DNA of 64,000 bases from SB11 sp943370295. Its GTDB lineage: Bacteria; Bacteroidota; Bacteroidia; UBA8524. The position numbers were made by a program, and so were the translations under genes. Shown one piece after another: positions 8,103-17,325 of the stretch. The stretch spans positions 485,627 to 549,626 of the forward strand of contig CALRQL020000001.1 of NCBI GenBank assembly GCA_943370295.1. Direction: 5' to 3'. The first letter of the stretch is position 1. Each line of letters opens with the position of its first letter. Below the pieces are notes generated by a model. That model had not been told where the DNA came from. It worked only from the letters and a program-made list of their open reading frames with translations, and did no database searches.

Positions 8103-9665
8103 ATGAATATTCTCTCTAAACACACACACATACAATCTTTACTAATACTGTTTTGTTGCTGTTTCTCCATAGCGGTTACAGCGCAGCCTTTTGTGGCTGA
8201 TAAATATGGGTATGTAAAAGATACCGCCTTTCATAAGCTTATTAAAGAACGTGATTATAAAATTGTGGGTGCATTTGATTCGATGTACAGCAATTATGTT
8301 GCCCAAGTGCATTATATGAATGAGTGGAGGTATATTGACAACCATGGAAATTTGATTGCAGAAATTGAAGAAGAGGATGACTACGGCGATTTTTATCCCG
8401 ACGTTAGAGAAATAAATATTGGAGACGAAGGGTTTGATGTTGTTGCTGTTCCACCTAATGAAAGGGGGGCTTCGAGTAGAGACAATGATGAGTACGAAGT
8501 AGTATTTATGAACGGCAAAAGCGGTACTAAACATAAGAAAACAGGGAAAACAGGTCTGAAACCTATTTATGATATATTTACCTTGTATGGTAATGGTTTA
8601 ATAGGGCTTAGAAAGGATGGAAAGCATGGAATGGCATACAGTAACGGGAAAGTGTTTATCGAGCCGGTATATGATGAAGTAATCAGGATATATTCATACG
8701 GAGTTTATCAAAATTCAGCATTTAGAATTAAAAAGGAGGGAACGTTTGGGTTGGTGGATTCTTTGGGAAAAGTGTTGTTTAAAACCGAATACCAGATGAT
8801 TGCCAATGCTTACGATTGCAATACCGGTAAGCAACAACCTTTGTTGGTGAAAAAAGATGATAAGTGGAAATTGGTTTCAATAACAAATGTGCAGATTGCT
8901 CCAGGTGAGTATGCTGATATTAAACCCCTAATTATAGGTCTTATTAAATTTACATATCCAAATAACAAAGTGGGCTTGCTTAATTGCAAAGGCGAAGTGT
9001 TGTTGGATAGTCAGGATAAAATTACCTATGATTATTATGAGGGACTGATAACGTTTGAGAAGAACAGACTTATCGGTAAAATGAAGCCCGATGGCAGTAT
9101 AAAAGTAAAACAACGCTTTGAGTCAATATATGATTTGGGAGATGGATACACCCGGGTGATGCAGAACGGTAAATACGGGTTGATAAACAAAAACGAAGAG
9201 TTTATTGTACCGCCGATATATGACGGTGTGGATGTAATAAAAAGCTGGGGATTGATAGCTGTGGAAGAACGCAAAACTGAGCCGGTACTGCATTCTAAAC
9301 ATGGGTTACTGGATATGAAAGGCAAAGTGGTGATTAATGTGCTGTATGATGCGTTGGATAAGGTAAGCGATTCGGTTCTTTATTTTGCGAAGGATAATAA
9401 GTTTGGATTGATGGGCTGGGATGAAAAAGTGATAAAGTATTTTGAGTACGACAGGGTACACCGTGTTGGACATTTTTATACAGTATCGAAAAATTATAGG
9501 GAAGGTATTATTGATGTTGATGGTAACTTGTTATTACCCGTTAAATACGATTATGTGAAAGATGGCTATGATTTTTATCGCAGAGGATATTGCAGGGTGA
9601 AACTAAATCGGCAATATTATCTGGTTGACCGATACGGGAACGAGTTAAAAGATGAACGTTATTAA
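8103..9665 (+). CDS. Secreted WG-repeat protein
   Basis: The 520-residue protein has a signal peptide (about residues 1-27, ending VTAQ). It contains roughly seven WG-type repeats of the pattern GLxDxxGKxxxxxxYDxx, for example GTFGLVDSLGKVLFKTEY, KYGLINKNEEFIVPPIYDGV, KHGLLDMKGKVVINVLYDAL and EGIIDVDGNLLLPVKYDYV. Such repeats form beta-rich surfaces thought to bind partners; no enzyme motif is visible and no T9SS sorting domain is at the C-terminus. It is probably periplasmic. It is monocistronic and converges on lon. Confidence 0.85.
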   Translation: MNILSKHTHIQSLLILFCCCFSIAVTAQPFVADKYGYVKDTAFHKLIKERDYKIVGAFDSMYSNYVAQVHYMNEWRYIDNHGNLIAEIEEEDDYGDFYPDVREINIGDEGFDVVAVPPNERGASSRDNDEYEVVFMNGKSGTKHKKTGKTGLKPIYDIFTLYGNGLIGLRKDGKHGMAYSNGKVFIEPVYDEVIRIYSYGVYQNSAFRIKKEGTFGLVDSLGKVLFKTEYQMIANAYDCNTGKQQPLLVKKDDKWKLVSITNVQIAPGEYADIKPLIIGLIKFTYPNNKVGLLNCKGEVLLDSQDKITYDYYEGLITFEKNRLIGKMKPDGSIKVKQRFESIYDLGDGYTRVMQNGKYGLINKNEEFIVPPIYDGVDVIKSWGLIAVEERKTEPVLHSKHGLLDMKGKVVINVLYDALDKVSDSVLYFAKDNKFGLMGWDEKVIKYFEYDRVHRVGHFYTVSKNYREGIIDVDGNLLLPVKYDYVKDGYDFYRRGYCRVKLNRQYYLVDRYGNELKDERY

Positions 9666-9702
9666 TAAACAAGGCTAACCCTTTGGGTTAGCCTTGTTTA
9701 TT
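9663..9702. terminator. Bidirectional terminator between WG-repeat gene and lon
   Basis: A long perfect stem (TAATAAACAAGGCTAACCC with its complement, three-base TTT loop) lies between two convergent stop codons. A/T tracts on both sides let it serve both strands. Confidence 0.9.
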
Positions 9703-9715
9703 AAACGAGGTATAA

Positions 9716-12214
9716 TTATGCTACAACAACGCTTTTATTTGCGCTATTATCTTCTTTTACGCTTAAATCAACCGGATTTTCTACGCTATCAGCGGTTAAT
9801 GAAATATCCAACACCTCAAGCATATTACCTACGTAATGGAATTTTAAGTTGGTAAGGTAGCTTGGGTTTATGTCTTCAATATCCTTGCGGTTTTTCTCGC
9901 ACAAAATAATATCGCTGATGCCTGCACGTTTTGCAGCCAGTATTTTTTCTTTAATACCGCCTACGGGTAATACTTTACCACGCAGTGTAATTTCACCTGT
10001 CATAGCCAAATTTGGGGTGATTTTACGTTGGGTGAACAACGAGGCTAACGAGGTAAGTATGGTAATACCTGCCGAAGGTCCGTCTTTTGGGATTGCTCCC
10101 GCAGGAAAGTGGATATGGATATCGCGTTGGTCGAACAATTTTGGGTTAATGCCCAAGTAATCGGCATGGGCTTTTAGGAAAGTAACCGCAGTAATTGCCG
10201 ATTCTTTCATTACATCTCCCAGCTTACCTGTAAGCGTTAGTTTACCATTGCCAAGGGTTAGTACCGATTCTACGTTAAGAATAGTACCGCCCACAGGAGT
10301 CCAAGCCAAACCGGTTACTACACCGGCAACATCATTACCTTGATACATCTCTTTTTCCATACGTTCGGCACCCAAAATACGTACAGCATCGTCAATACTG
10401 ATCTCAGCCGTAAAATTGTCTTTGGCAACAAAGGTTTTTGCTTGGTGGCGGGCTAAGTGTGCAATGCGTTTTTCAAGTCCGCGCACACCCGATTCACTAG
10501 TGTAATCCTCAATAATACGCTCCAATACCTTGCCGTCAATTTTCATTTGAGCCTTTTTCAAGCCATGAGCTTCGGCTTGTTTGGGTATCAGGTATTTCTT
10601 GGCTATTTCAATTTTCTCTTCAACAGTATAGCCGTTAATTTCGATAATCTCCATACGGTCAAGCAGAGCAGGCTGTATGGTATCTAAATTGTTGGCAGTG
10701 GCAATAAACATCACCTTGCTCAGGTCGTAGTCTATCTCCACATAGTTATCATAAAATGTGTTGTTTTGTTCGGGGTCAAGCACCTCCAACAAAGCTGATG
10801 AAGGGTCGCCTCTAAAATCGCTGGCCAACTTATCAATCTCATCCAAAATAAACACAGGGTTTGATGATTGTGCTTTTTTCAGCGATTGTATAACGCGTCC
10901 GGGCATTGCACCTATGTAGGTTTTGCGGTGTCCGCGTATTTCGGCTTCATCCCTCAATCCACCCAACGACATACGCACATACTTGCGGCCTACTGCTTTG
11001 GCAATACTTTTACCCAATGATGTTTTACCAACCCCCGGAGGGCCGTACAAACAGATTATGGGGCTCTTCATATCGCCTTTCAGCTTCAATACGGCTAAGT
11101 ATTCAAGTATGCGGTCTTTTACCTTATCCAATCCAAAGTGGTCTGTATCAAGTACTTTTTTAGCACGTTTAATATCAAAGTTGTCTTTGGTGTTTTCGTC
11201 CCAAGGCAACTCAAGCACCAGCTGCGCCCAGTTAAGCCCCACTGAATAATCAGGTGCCATTGGGTTCATCCGTTGCAACCTGTCAAGTTCTTTGTTAAAC
11301 AAGTCTTTTACCTCTTTGGCCCATTTTTTCTTAGCGCCTTTTTCGCGCATGGCCTCAATTTCACGGTCGGGGCTTTCTTGTCCCAACTCCTCTTGTATAA
11401 CACGTATTTGTTGCTGTAAGAAGTAATCGCGCTGTTGCTTATCCAAATCAACCTTTACCTTATTTTGTATCTGGTTTTTAAGTTCCAGCATTTGGGCTTC
11501 TCGGTTCAGGTTTTCAAGTACAAGGCGGGCACGGTCAAGCAGGTTGCTTTCGTTCAGTATGCGTTGTTTTTCAGCAGCATCTACATTTAGGTTAGATGCT
11601 ATGAAATTCACCAAAAAGTTGGGGCTATCAATGTTCTTAATCGCAAATCCTGCCTCTGTTGGGATATTGGGCGAAAGCTCGATAATTTGAAGTGCCAGTT
11701 CTTTTACGGTGTCTATTACCGCTTGTCCTTCCTTGTCAAGCTTGGTGCGGGGACCGTCGATAGGGGTTACCTTAGCCTTAAAGTAGGGCTCGGTAGCGGT
11801 AAACTCAGAGATATGAAAACGTTTTTTGCCTTGCAGAATCACAGTAGTGTTTCCGTCGGGCATACGCAACATACGTAGTATTAGTGCTACCGTTCCGGTT
11901 TCGTAAAGGTCTTCGGTTTCGGGATCTTCAATGCTGCCGTCTTTTTGGGCAACAACACCAATGGTTTTCTTGCCTTTATTGGCATCTTTTATCAGACTAA
12001 TGGATTTATCTCGGCCTACGGTGATTGGAAAAACTACACCGGGAAACATTACTGTGTTGCGAAGCGGTAATATTGGCAGTTCTTCAGGAGTCTCTTCTTT
12101 GTTTATTTCGTCCTCTTCTTCTTGCGAAAGCAGAGGTAAAAATTCTGTTCCTTCTTGTTCTTCCCCTCCCAGGGCAGATATTATGAACCTGCTAAACTTA
12201 TCTTTACTATGCAT
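9716..12214 (-). CDS. lon: ATP-dependent protease Lon
   Basis: The 832-residue protein has the full Lon layout. The N-terminal substrate-binding domain starts near residue 43 (LPILPLRNTVMFPG). The AAA+ module has Walker A GPPGVGKTSLG near residue 390 and Walker B VFILDEIDKL. The C-terminal protease domain has the catalytic Ser in PKDGPSAGITI (about residue 714) and the catalytic Lys in GGIKEKILAAK (about residue 757). It degrades misfolded and regulatory proteins in the cytoplasm. Length is normal for the family. It is followed by a shared terminator and is apparently transcribed alone. Confidence 0.97.
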   Translation of the reverse strand: MHSKDKFSRFIISALGGEEQEGTEFLPLLSQEEEDEINKEETPEELPILPLRNTVMFPGVVFPITVGRDKSISLIKDANKGKKTIGVVAQKDGSIEDPETEDLYETGTVALILRMLRMPDGNTTVILQGKKRFHISEFTATEPYFKAKVTPIDGPRTKLDKEGQAVIDTVKELALQIIELSPNIPTEAGFAIKNIDSPNFLVNFIASNLNVDAAEKQRILNESNLLDRARLVLENLNREAQMLELKNQIQNKVKVDLDKQQRDYFLQQQIRVIQEELGQESPDREIEAMREKGAKKKWAKEVKDLFNKELDRLQRMNPMAPDYSVGLNWAQLVLELPWDENTKDNFDIKRAKKVLDTDHFGLDKVKDRILEYLAVLKLKGDMKSPIICLYGPPGVGKTSLGKSIAKAVGRKYVRMSLGGLRDEAEIRGHRKTYIGAMPGRVIQSLKKAQSSNPVFILDEIDKLASDFRGDPSSALLEVLDPEQNNTFYDNYVEIDYDLSKVMFIATANNLDTIQPALLDRMEIIEINGYTVEEKIEIAKKYLIPKQAEAHGLKKAQMKIDGKVLERIIEDYTSESGVRGLEKRIAHLARHQAKTFVAKDNFTAEISIDDAVRILGAERMEKEMYQGNDVAGVVTGLAWTPVGGTILNVESVLTLGNGKLTLTGKLGDVMKESAITAVTFLKAHADYLGINPKLFDQRDIHIHFPAGAIPKDGPSAGITILTSLASLFTQRKITPNLAMTGEITLRGKVLPVGGIKEKILAAKRAGISDIILCEKNRKDIEDINPSYLTNLKFHYVGNMLEVLDISLTADSVENPVDLSVKEDNSANKSVVVA

Positions 12215-12358
12215 CTATTCTACCTCTTATACTTTCAATTTAACGTAACATCAAACAATTAATTCTCTAACCTACCAAGCCTTATGCCAAAAAACGGCAT
12301 AGCCATTTTGGCAGCAAATTAACAGCAGTGTTAAAGATACTGCAATCTGTTGTTATTT

Positions 12359-14110
12359 TTAACTTAATACACCGTCTTTTTTTGCGGCCCACCACAGTAT
12401 GATAAAAGAAACTAAGGCACTAACGGCAAAACCTGCAGCCTCTTTCCACTCATGCAGTAGTAGTTTTCCTGTAAAAAAAAGAATGCTGTATGTAAAAATA
12501 CAACCTGCCAGCCAGCACAGCCAAAGGTACGCATGATTAACCTTTGCGCTTGTTCTTGCAAGGTTAAATTTACCCCACCTGCCCCCGGGTTGCACGCGGG
12601 CATAAAAGGTTTGCAGTGTGGCATCGGTCTCGGGTTTGGTAATAAAGGTTACAGCCACCCAAACAAGGGTGGTGATACCTACAGTGATAAAAAACGTATT
12701 AGGAAACGCAATGTTCAAGTCAGCCTTAAAAGCTGTTAATACACCATATATAATGAACGGAGTAATGGTGGCTGCAATTTCGCTCCACGCGTTAATACGC
12801 CACCAATACCAACGCAGTATCAGCACAAGACCCAAACCTGCACCCGCCTCTAAAATAAACTCCCAAACCGATTTTACGGAAGTAATGTAGATGCTTGCAA
12901 ACAGTGAAATCAGCATGAGTAATAGAGTGGTTATTTGTGATGCTTTTACCAGTTTCTTATCCGAGGCAGCGGGGTTTAGGAACCGCTTGTAAAAATCATT
13001 TACCAAGTAACTGGCCCCCCAGTTTAGCTGTGTACTCACTGTGCTCATGTATGCTGCTAAAAATGCTACAAACAACAAGCCGCGCAGGCCACTGGGTAAA
13101 AAGTCTTTCATGGCCAGCACAAACCCTTTTCCTTTTTCATCCGCACCCAATTCAGGATACAGCACCAAAGCGCACAAGCCTACCAAAATCCAAGGCCAAG
13201 GGCGTATGCAATAATGTCCTATCTGAAAGAACAAGGTAGCCAGTAGCGAGTGGCGTTCGTTTTTGGCACTCATCATACGTTGAGCCACATAGCCGCCACC
13301 TCCCGGTTCTTGACCGGGGTACCAACTGCTCCACCACATTACACCCACATAGGCTAAAAAGCTGCCTATGGTAAGGGATAGGGTGGTGGCTACCCCTTCG
13401 CCGGAACTAATGGTAGGGAAAAACTCAAGGCTTGAGGCAGGCAGCTTTGCTTTTAAACCTTCAATACCACCTATTTGGTCAGAGTTTACTACGATAACAG
13501 CCAGTACAATACAACCGCCCATTGCAATAATAAACTGTACCACATCAGTAATGGCCACACCCAATAATCCTGAAAGTGAAGAGTAGAAAGCCGTGAGCAG
13601 CATTACACCGCCTGTTATAAGTATTAGTTGTGCGATATCATCGATCCCGAAAAATACTTTCAATATGGTTATAAAGGCAAAGTTCACCCAGCCCAACACT
13701 AAAATATTCATAAAAAAGCCGAGGTATATAGCTTTAAAACCACGCAAAAAACCTGCGGTTTTGCCGCCATACCGCAGTTCAATCAATTCAATTTCGGTTA
13801 CAACACCGCTGCGCCGCCACAAACGCGCAAAAAAGAAGGTAGTAAGCATACCTCCCATCAAAAAACTCCACCAAAGCCAGTTACCCGCAATTCCTTTGGT
13901 ACCTACCAGTTCAGCAACAGCCAGCGGGGTATCAGCAGCAAAGGTGGTAGCCACCATGCTAATACCGGCTATGTACCACGGCAAATTGCGACCTCCTAAA
14001 AAGAAGCTTTCAAGGTTTTTGGATGCCCTTTCTCTGTAACGCAGCCCTATCCAAAGGCTAAGAACAAGGTATGCGGCAACAATTGCCCAATCAGTAAGGG
14101 TAAGTATCAT
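12359..14110 (-). CDS. Sodium:solute symporter (SSS family)
   Basis: The 583-residue protein is an integral membrane protein with about 13-14 hydrophobic segments. Family markers are ESFFLGGRNLPWYIAGISMV near residues 35-54, ISMVATTFAADTPL and the GG-rich loop YPGQEPGGGGYVAQRMMS near 265. The family uses the sodium gradient to import sugars, amino acids or other small organic molecules; the substrate cannot be read from sequence. No partner genes flank it. Between it and lon (12215-12358) I see only a small inverted repeat, TATGCC/GGCATA at 12283-12301. Confidence 0.9.
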   Translation of the reverse strand: MILTLTDWAIVAAYLVLSLWIGLRYRERASKNLESFFLGGRNLPWYIAGISMVATTFAADTPLAVAELVGTKGIAGNWLWWSFLMGGMLTTFFFARLWRRSGVVTEIELIELRYGGKTAGFLRGFKAIYLGFFMNILVLGWVNFAFITILKVFFGIDDIAQLILITGGVMLLTAFYSSLSGLLGVAITDVVQFIIAMGGCIVLAVIVVNSDQIGGIEGLKAKLPASSLEFFPTISSGEGVATTLSLTIGSFLAYVGVMWWSSWYPGQEPGGGGYVAQRMMSAKNERHSLLATLFFQIGHYCIRPWPWILVGLCALVLYPELGADEKGKGFVLAMKDFLPSGLRGLLFVAFLAAYMSTVSTQLNWGASYLVNDFYKRFLNPAASDKKLVKASQITTLLLMLISLFASIYITSVKSVWEFILEAGAGLGLVLILRWYWWRINAWSEIAATITPFIIYGVLTAFKADLNIAFPNTFFITVGITTLVWVAVTFITKPETDATLQTFYARVQPGGRWGKFNLARTSAKVNHAYLWLCWLAGCIFTYSILFFTGKLLLHEWKEAAGFAVSALVSFIILWWAAKKDGVLS

Positions 14111-14183
14111 AAGTTAACTTTGGGTGAAAAATAGGGCAAGGGGGCTTTATATGCAAGCAGGTGTTACAGTTAAGTACTTTTTA

Positions 14184-14191
14184 TATATTTG
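14184..14191 (+). promoter_or_regulatory. -7 element TATATTTG upstream of structured leader
   Basis: TATATTTG matches TAnnTTTG exactly. The -33 region is weak. It places a transcription start near 14198, about 250 bases before the metallophosphoesterase ATG. Confidence 0.5.
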
Positions 14192-14197
14192 CACTTG

Positions 14198-14445
14198 AAA
14201 ATTTGTTGTGCTATTTTAAAGTTTGGACAACTTTAAAGCAAGTGGTTAATTGCTTAGTTATATTCTTGGTTTCAGAAAATCTAACGCATTTACGGGTTCC
14301 ATTGTTCTAAGTTCTCCCTTCTCATAGCGGGCATGAGACGCGCTGTGTCGCTTTTTACTTCAGGTCGGAGAGGTAACCGCGTAATGGCAAAATTTTATTG
14401 CATGGCAGATTAAACATGTTAATTATTTAATTTAAAATTTGAAAA
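14198..14445 (+). ncRNA. Long structured leader or small RNA, family not recognised
   Basis: This 248-base gap holds unusual structure. A hairpin at 14215-14237 pairs TTTAAAGTT with AACTTTAAA. A second at 14237-14254 pairs AGCAA with TTGCT. A long closing helix pairs TTACGGGTTCC (14290-14300) with GGTAACCGCGTAA (14372-14384), with two single-base bulges, and encloses a further hairpin TCTCAT/ATGAGA. A short open frame (ATG near 14333 to a TAA near 14414, about 26 codons, ending MAKFYCMAD) overlaps it. I see no terminator before the downstream ATG, so a cis-acting leader is more likely than a free RNA. Confidence 0.45.
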
Positions 14446-15006
14446 ATGATTTGGTTTACATCTGACCATCACTTAGGTCATAAAAACATTATTAAGTACA
14501 CCAATCGTCCGTTTAACGATGTGAAAGAAATGGACGAGGAGTTGATTAGACGCTGGAATGAGCGCGTGCAGCCCGATGACGAGGTGTATCACTTGGGCGA
14601 TTTAGGCTTAGGCTGGCCTAAAGAATTAAGGAAACAATTAGCCCGTATGAACGGGAAAATATACCTGATATTGGGCAACCACGACTCGGCAGCATTGAAA
14701 TGTGCCGACAGGTTTGAATGGATTAAAGACTACTACGAATTGGTTGTTGAGGATGCTGATGCACCCGGAGGCAAGCAGTTGATAGTATTGTTTCACTACG
14801 CTATGCGTGTGTGGCTCAATAGCCACCGCGGTGCTTTTCACCTATATGGCCACTCTCACGGTAGTTTAGAGGATTTAACTGACTGGCGCTCGTTTGATGT
14901 GGGCGTTGATAGTCATAATTTTTACCCGATAAACTACGAGGAAGTAAAAGCCATTATGTCGAAAAAGAACTGGACACCGCCTTTTAGTGATAGAAGAGAT
15001 GTGTAG
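14446..15006 (+). CDS. Calcineurin-like metallophosphoesterase
   Basis: The 186-residue protein shows all family motifs in order: FTSDHHLGH (residues 4-12), HLGDLGLG near 50, LGNHD near 77-81, FHYAM near 112 and YGHSHG near 129. These supply the Asp, His and Asn ligands of a two-metal centre. Such small phosphoesterases hydrolyse nucleotides or other phosphoesters; the substrate is unknown. It is cytoplasmic, with no signal peptide. It is preceded by the structured leader above and followed 84 bases later by corA. Confidence 0.9.
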   Translation: MIWFTSDHHLGHKNIIKYTNRPFNDVKEMDEELIRRWNERVQPDDEVYHLGDLGLGWPKELRKQLARMNGKIYLILGNHDSAALKCADRFEWIKDYYELVVEDADAPGGKQLIVLFHYAMRVWLNSHRGAFHLYGHSHGSLEDLTDWRSFDVGVDSHNFYPINYEEVKAIMSKKNWTPPFSDRRDV

Positions 15007-15090
15007 GGGGTATTGATAAATGCCACCTTCCTTTCTGAAAATCGTTTTAACTTGCGGTGGCAATGGCTAAGTGCCAATGGCAGCAGATAA

Positions 15091-16218
15091 ATGTCTAAGA
15101 AAAAACACCGTAGCAGAACGGTTACAAAACGACCCGTTATTCAGCAACGAACAATGCCCGGTGCAGAGCCGGGTTTTTTTGATTTCGGTGACCGTGAAGA
15201 GTGTCCTTTGGTCAGGGTGTATTCATACAGTCAAACCGAGTATCACGAAAATATGTTTAACAGCACTGAAACGCTGTTTAAGTATCTGGATGCTGAAACT
15301 ACTCTCATACATTGGGTAGATGTTTCAGGCTATGGTAACAAAAACTTTTTTGGCAGGATGGCAGCCCGCTTTGGTTTGCACGATTTGCAGATTGAGGATG
15401 TGGTGAGCCAGCAACAACGGCCAAAGGTTGAAGAGTTTGATACGCATTTGTTTATCCTTTCGAGGATGAAATATACCAACGCCGAAAGGGTGTTTATTGA
15501 TGAGCAGGTGAGCATGTTTGTTTTTGAAAACCTTGTATTGAGTTTTCAGGATTATGAGGAGGATTGTCTGCAACCTGTGCGTGACCGATTGAAGAAAACC
15601 AACAGCCGCATAAGGCAAGGCGACGCTTTTTTTCTTGCATACAGCATACAAGACGCTATTATTGATAACTACTTCCCCTTATTAGACTTACTATCGGATG
15701 CGCTTACCGAACTTGAAAATGAAATATTAGCCAACCCCGGTAAAGAGGTGCTTACTGAAATGCAAAATATTAAGCGTTTACTTATTGATTTGCGCAAAAG
15801 TATTTGGCCTGAAAAGGATAAAATGAACGAATTACTTCGCTCTCATTACAAATTGGTGAAACCGGAGTATGAAATATATTTACGGGATACCTACGACCAT
15901 TGTGTGCAAATAATGGACTTGATTGAAACCAACAAAGAAATTGCTCACAGCATTATGGATGTTTATCTGAACAGTGTTAATAATAAACTGAGCGAAGTGA
16001 TGAAGGTTTTAACAGTGATAAGCAGCGTATTTATCCCATTAACATTTATTGTTGGGGTGTATGGAATGAACTTCTCAGCTACTGATAAAGCAGGCCAAGA
16101 GCTGCCTTTTAACATGCCTGAATTATACCATCCTTGGGGCTATGCAGCGATTATGGTACTAATGTTGTTTATAGCTATAGCACAGTTACTGTATTTTAGG
16201 CGCAAAAAATGGTTGTAA
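15091..16218 (+). CDS. corA: Magnesium/cobalt transporter CorA
   Basis: The 375-residue protein has a long soluble N-terminal funnel domain and two C-terminal membrane helices, with the signature GVYGMNFSA between them. The first helix is ISSVFIPLTFIVGVYG and the second AAIMVLMLFIAIAQLLYF. The GMN motif forms the selectivity filter of the pentameric Mg2+ channel in the inner membrane. The basic end RRKKWL is typical. Length is usual for the family. Confidence 0.95.
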   Translation: MSKKKHRSRTVTKRPVIQQRTMPGAEPGFFDFGDREECPLVRVYSYSQTEYHENMFNSTETLFKYLDAETTLIHWVDVSGYGNKNFFGRMAARFGLHDLQIEDVVSQQQRPKVEEFDTHLFILSRMKYTNAERVFIDEQVSMFVFENLVLSFQDYEEDCLQPVRDRLKKTNSRIRQGDAFFLAYSIQDAIIDNYFPLLDLLSDALTELENEILANPGKEVLTEMQNIKRLLIDLRKSIWPEKDKMNELLRSHYKLVKPEYEIYLRDTYDHCVQIMDLIETNKEIAHSIMDVYLNSVNNKLSEVMKVLTVISSVFIPLTFIVGVYGMNFSATDKAGQELPFNMPELYHPWGYAAIMVLMLFIAIAQLLYFRRKKWL

Positions 16219-16233
16219 AACAGCATAAGGTGC

Positions 16234-16264
16234 TTTGAAATAGTATGTAACTCTGTTATATTTG
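16234..16264 (+). promoter_or_regulatory. Consensus Bacteroidetes promoter for the lipoprotein gene
   Basis: TTTG at 16234-16237, 19-base spacer, then TATATTTG at 16257-16264. This is a perfect match; the ATG follows 32 bases later at 16296. Confidence 0.85.
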
Positions 16265-16295
16265 CCCAAACTCATTTAAAGAAACTAAAACGATT

Positions 16296-17213
16296 ATGAA
16301 AAAATTAGCACTATTTGTAATGTTTGCCATCACAGGTAGCCTGTTTTTGGCATCATGCAGCGGAGGGGATGACGACACTGCTGACAAACCAAAACCTACT
16401 GTAACCTGGAAAACCACTACCGGATTTAAATTTGCCGATGGCACTGAAACAGCCGGAAACAATATTTCTTTTGGTATTTTGGCTACTCCTTCATCAGGTG
16501 AAAAAATTACCCGTGTTGTAATTAACCTTTCAGTTAACGGTGGTGCAAACGCCATTTTGTTTGATTCTACCATGAAAGAAAATAGCTACAACCGTGATTG
16601 GATTGACGTGAAACTTGGTGAATTGGCCGGTGCAAAAAGCAAATTTACCGTAACCGTTACTCAATCTAACGATCAGACTTCATCATCTACTTTCACTATT
16701 ACTGCTTCTTCACCAGCACGTAATACTCAAGTAACTGCAAACATTGTATTGGGTGCACAAGCCAGCAATACCGGTTCATTCTTTAATCCTAAAGAAGGTT
16801 CTACAGGTGTTTTGACCATTGCTCAAGCAGCAGCTGCTCAATCTAGTACTCACGTTGTTTACTACATGGGTGCTACTAATAAAGCTACTTTCTCTGCTCC
16901 TAATGATGCACAAATCACCGGTGTATTTAGCAGCTTGTCAAACTGGACAACTCGTAATGCAACTGTATTCAAGAAAACCACTCTTACAGCTGCTCAGTTT
17001 GATGCTCTAAACCCAACTGATGCCAGCCAAATTGATACCGAGTGCAGCAACGGTGTGTTTACTTCAAAAGTTACTCAAATGGCTATTGGCGATGTAGTTG
17101 CTTACCGCACACAAGACGGTACTCACTATGCACTATTTAAAGTAAGCGCTATTAGCAACATGGGTTCTACCAACAGCGAGATTACTTTTGATATGGCTAA
17201 CCCCGCATTCTAA
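16296..17213 (+). CDS. Predicted lipoprotein, beta-rich, unknown function
   Basis: The 305-residue protein has a lipoprotein signal ending LFLASC (Cys21) followed by an acidic/Gly linker SGGDDD, which in Bacteroidetes often marks export to the cell surface. Residues about 35-145 look like an immunoglobulin-type beta sandwich (TVTQSNDQTSSSTFTITAS), and a second part (150-305) contains ASNTGSFFNPKEG and a C-terminal ITFDMANPAF. I recognise no catalytic motif. It has a perfect promoter and its own terminator, so it is probably well expressed and monocistronic. Confidence 0.75.
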   Translation: MKKLALFVMFAITGSLFLASCSGGDDDTADKPKPTVTWKTTTGFKFADGTETAGNNISFGILATPSSGEKITRVVINLSVNGGANAILFDSTMKENSYNRDWIDVKLGELAGAKSKFTVTVTQSNDQTSSSTFTITASSPARNTQVTANIVLGAQASNTGSFFNPKEGSTGVLTIAQAAAAQSSTHVVYYMGATNKATFSAPNDAQITGVFSSLSNWTTRNATVFKKTTLTAAQFDALNPTDASQIDTECSNGVFTSKVTQMAIGDVVAYRTQDGTHYALFKVSAISNMGSTNSEITFDMANPAF

Positions 17214-17238
17214 TCTCAACATAGAAACAGAATATTTT

Positions 17239-17268
17239 AAAGCCATCCCCAACGGGATGGCTTTTTTG
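17239..17268 (+). terminator. Intrinsic terminator after the lipoprotein gene
   Basis: AAAGCCATCCC pairs with GGGATGGCTTT around a four-base loop, followed by a T run. Confidence 0.9.
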
Positions 17269-17325
17269 TTTATGGTTTGGGAACAATAGGCACTTATTTT
17301 GCAAGCGTTTAAGCAATTTGTCGTT

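Noticed and set aside
12283..12301. Inverted repeat TATGCC/GGCATA as terminator of the symporter gene
   Set aside because: The stem is only 6 bp and there is no T run directly after it on the minus strand.
14333..14416. 26-codon frame in the structured leader, ending MAKFYCMAD
   Set aside because: Too short to support as a gene and overlapping RNA structure; kept only as a remark in the leader entry.
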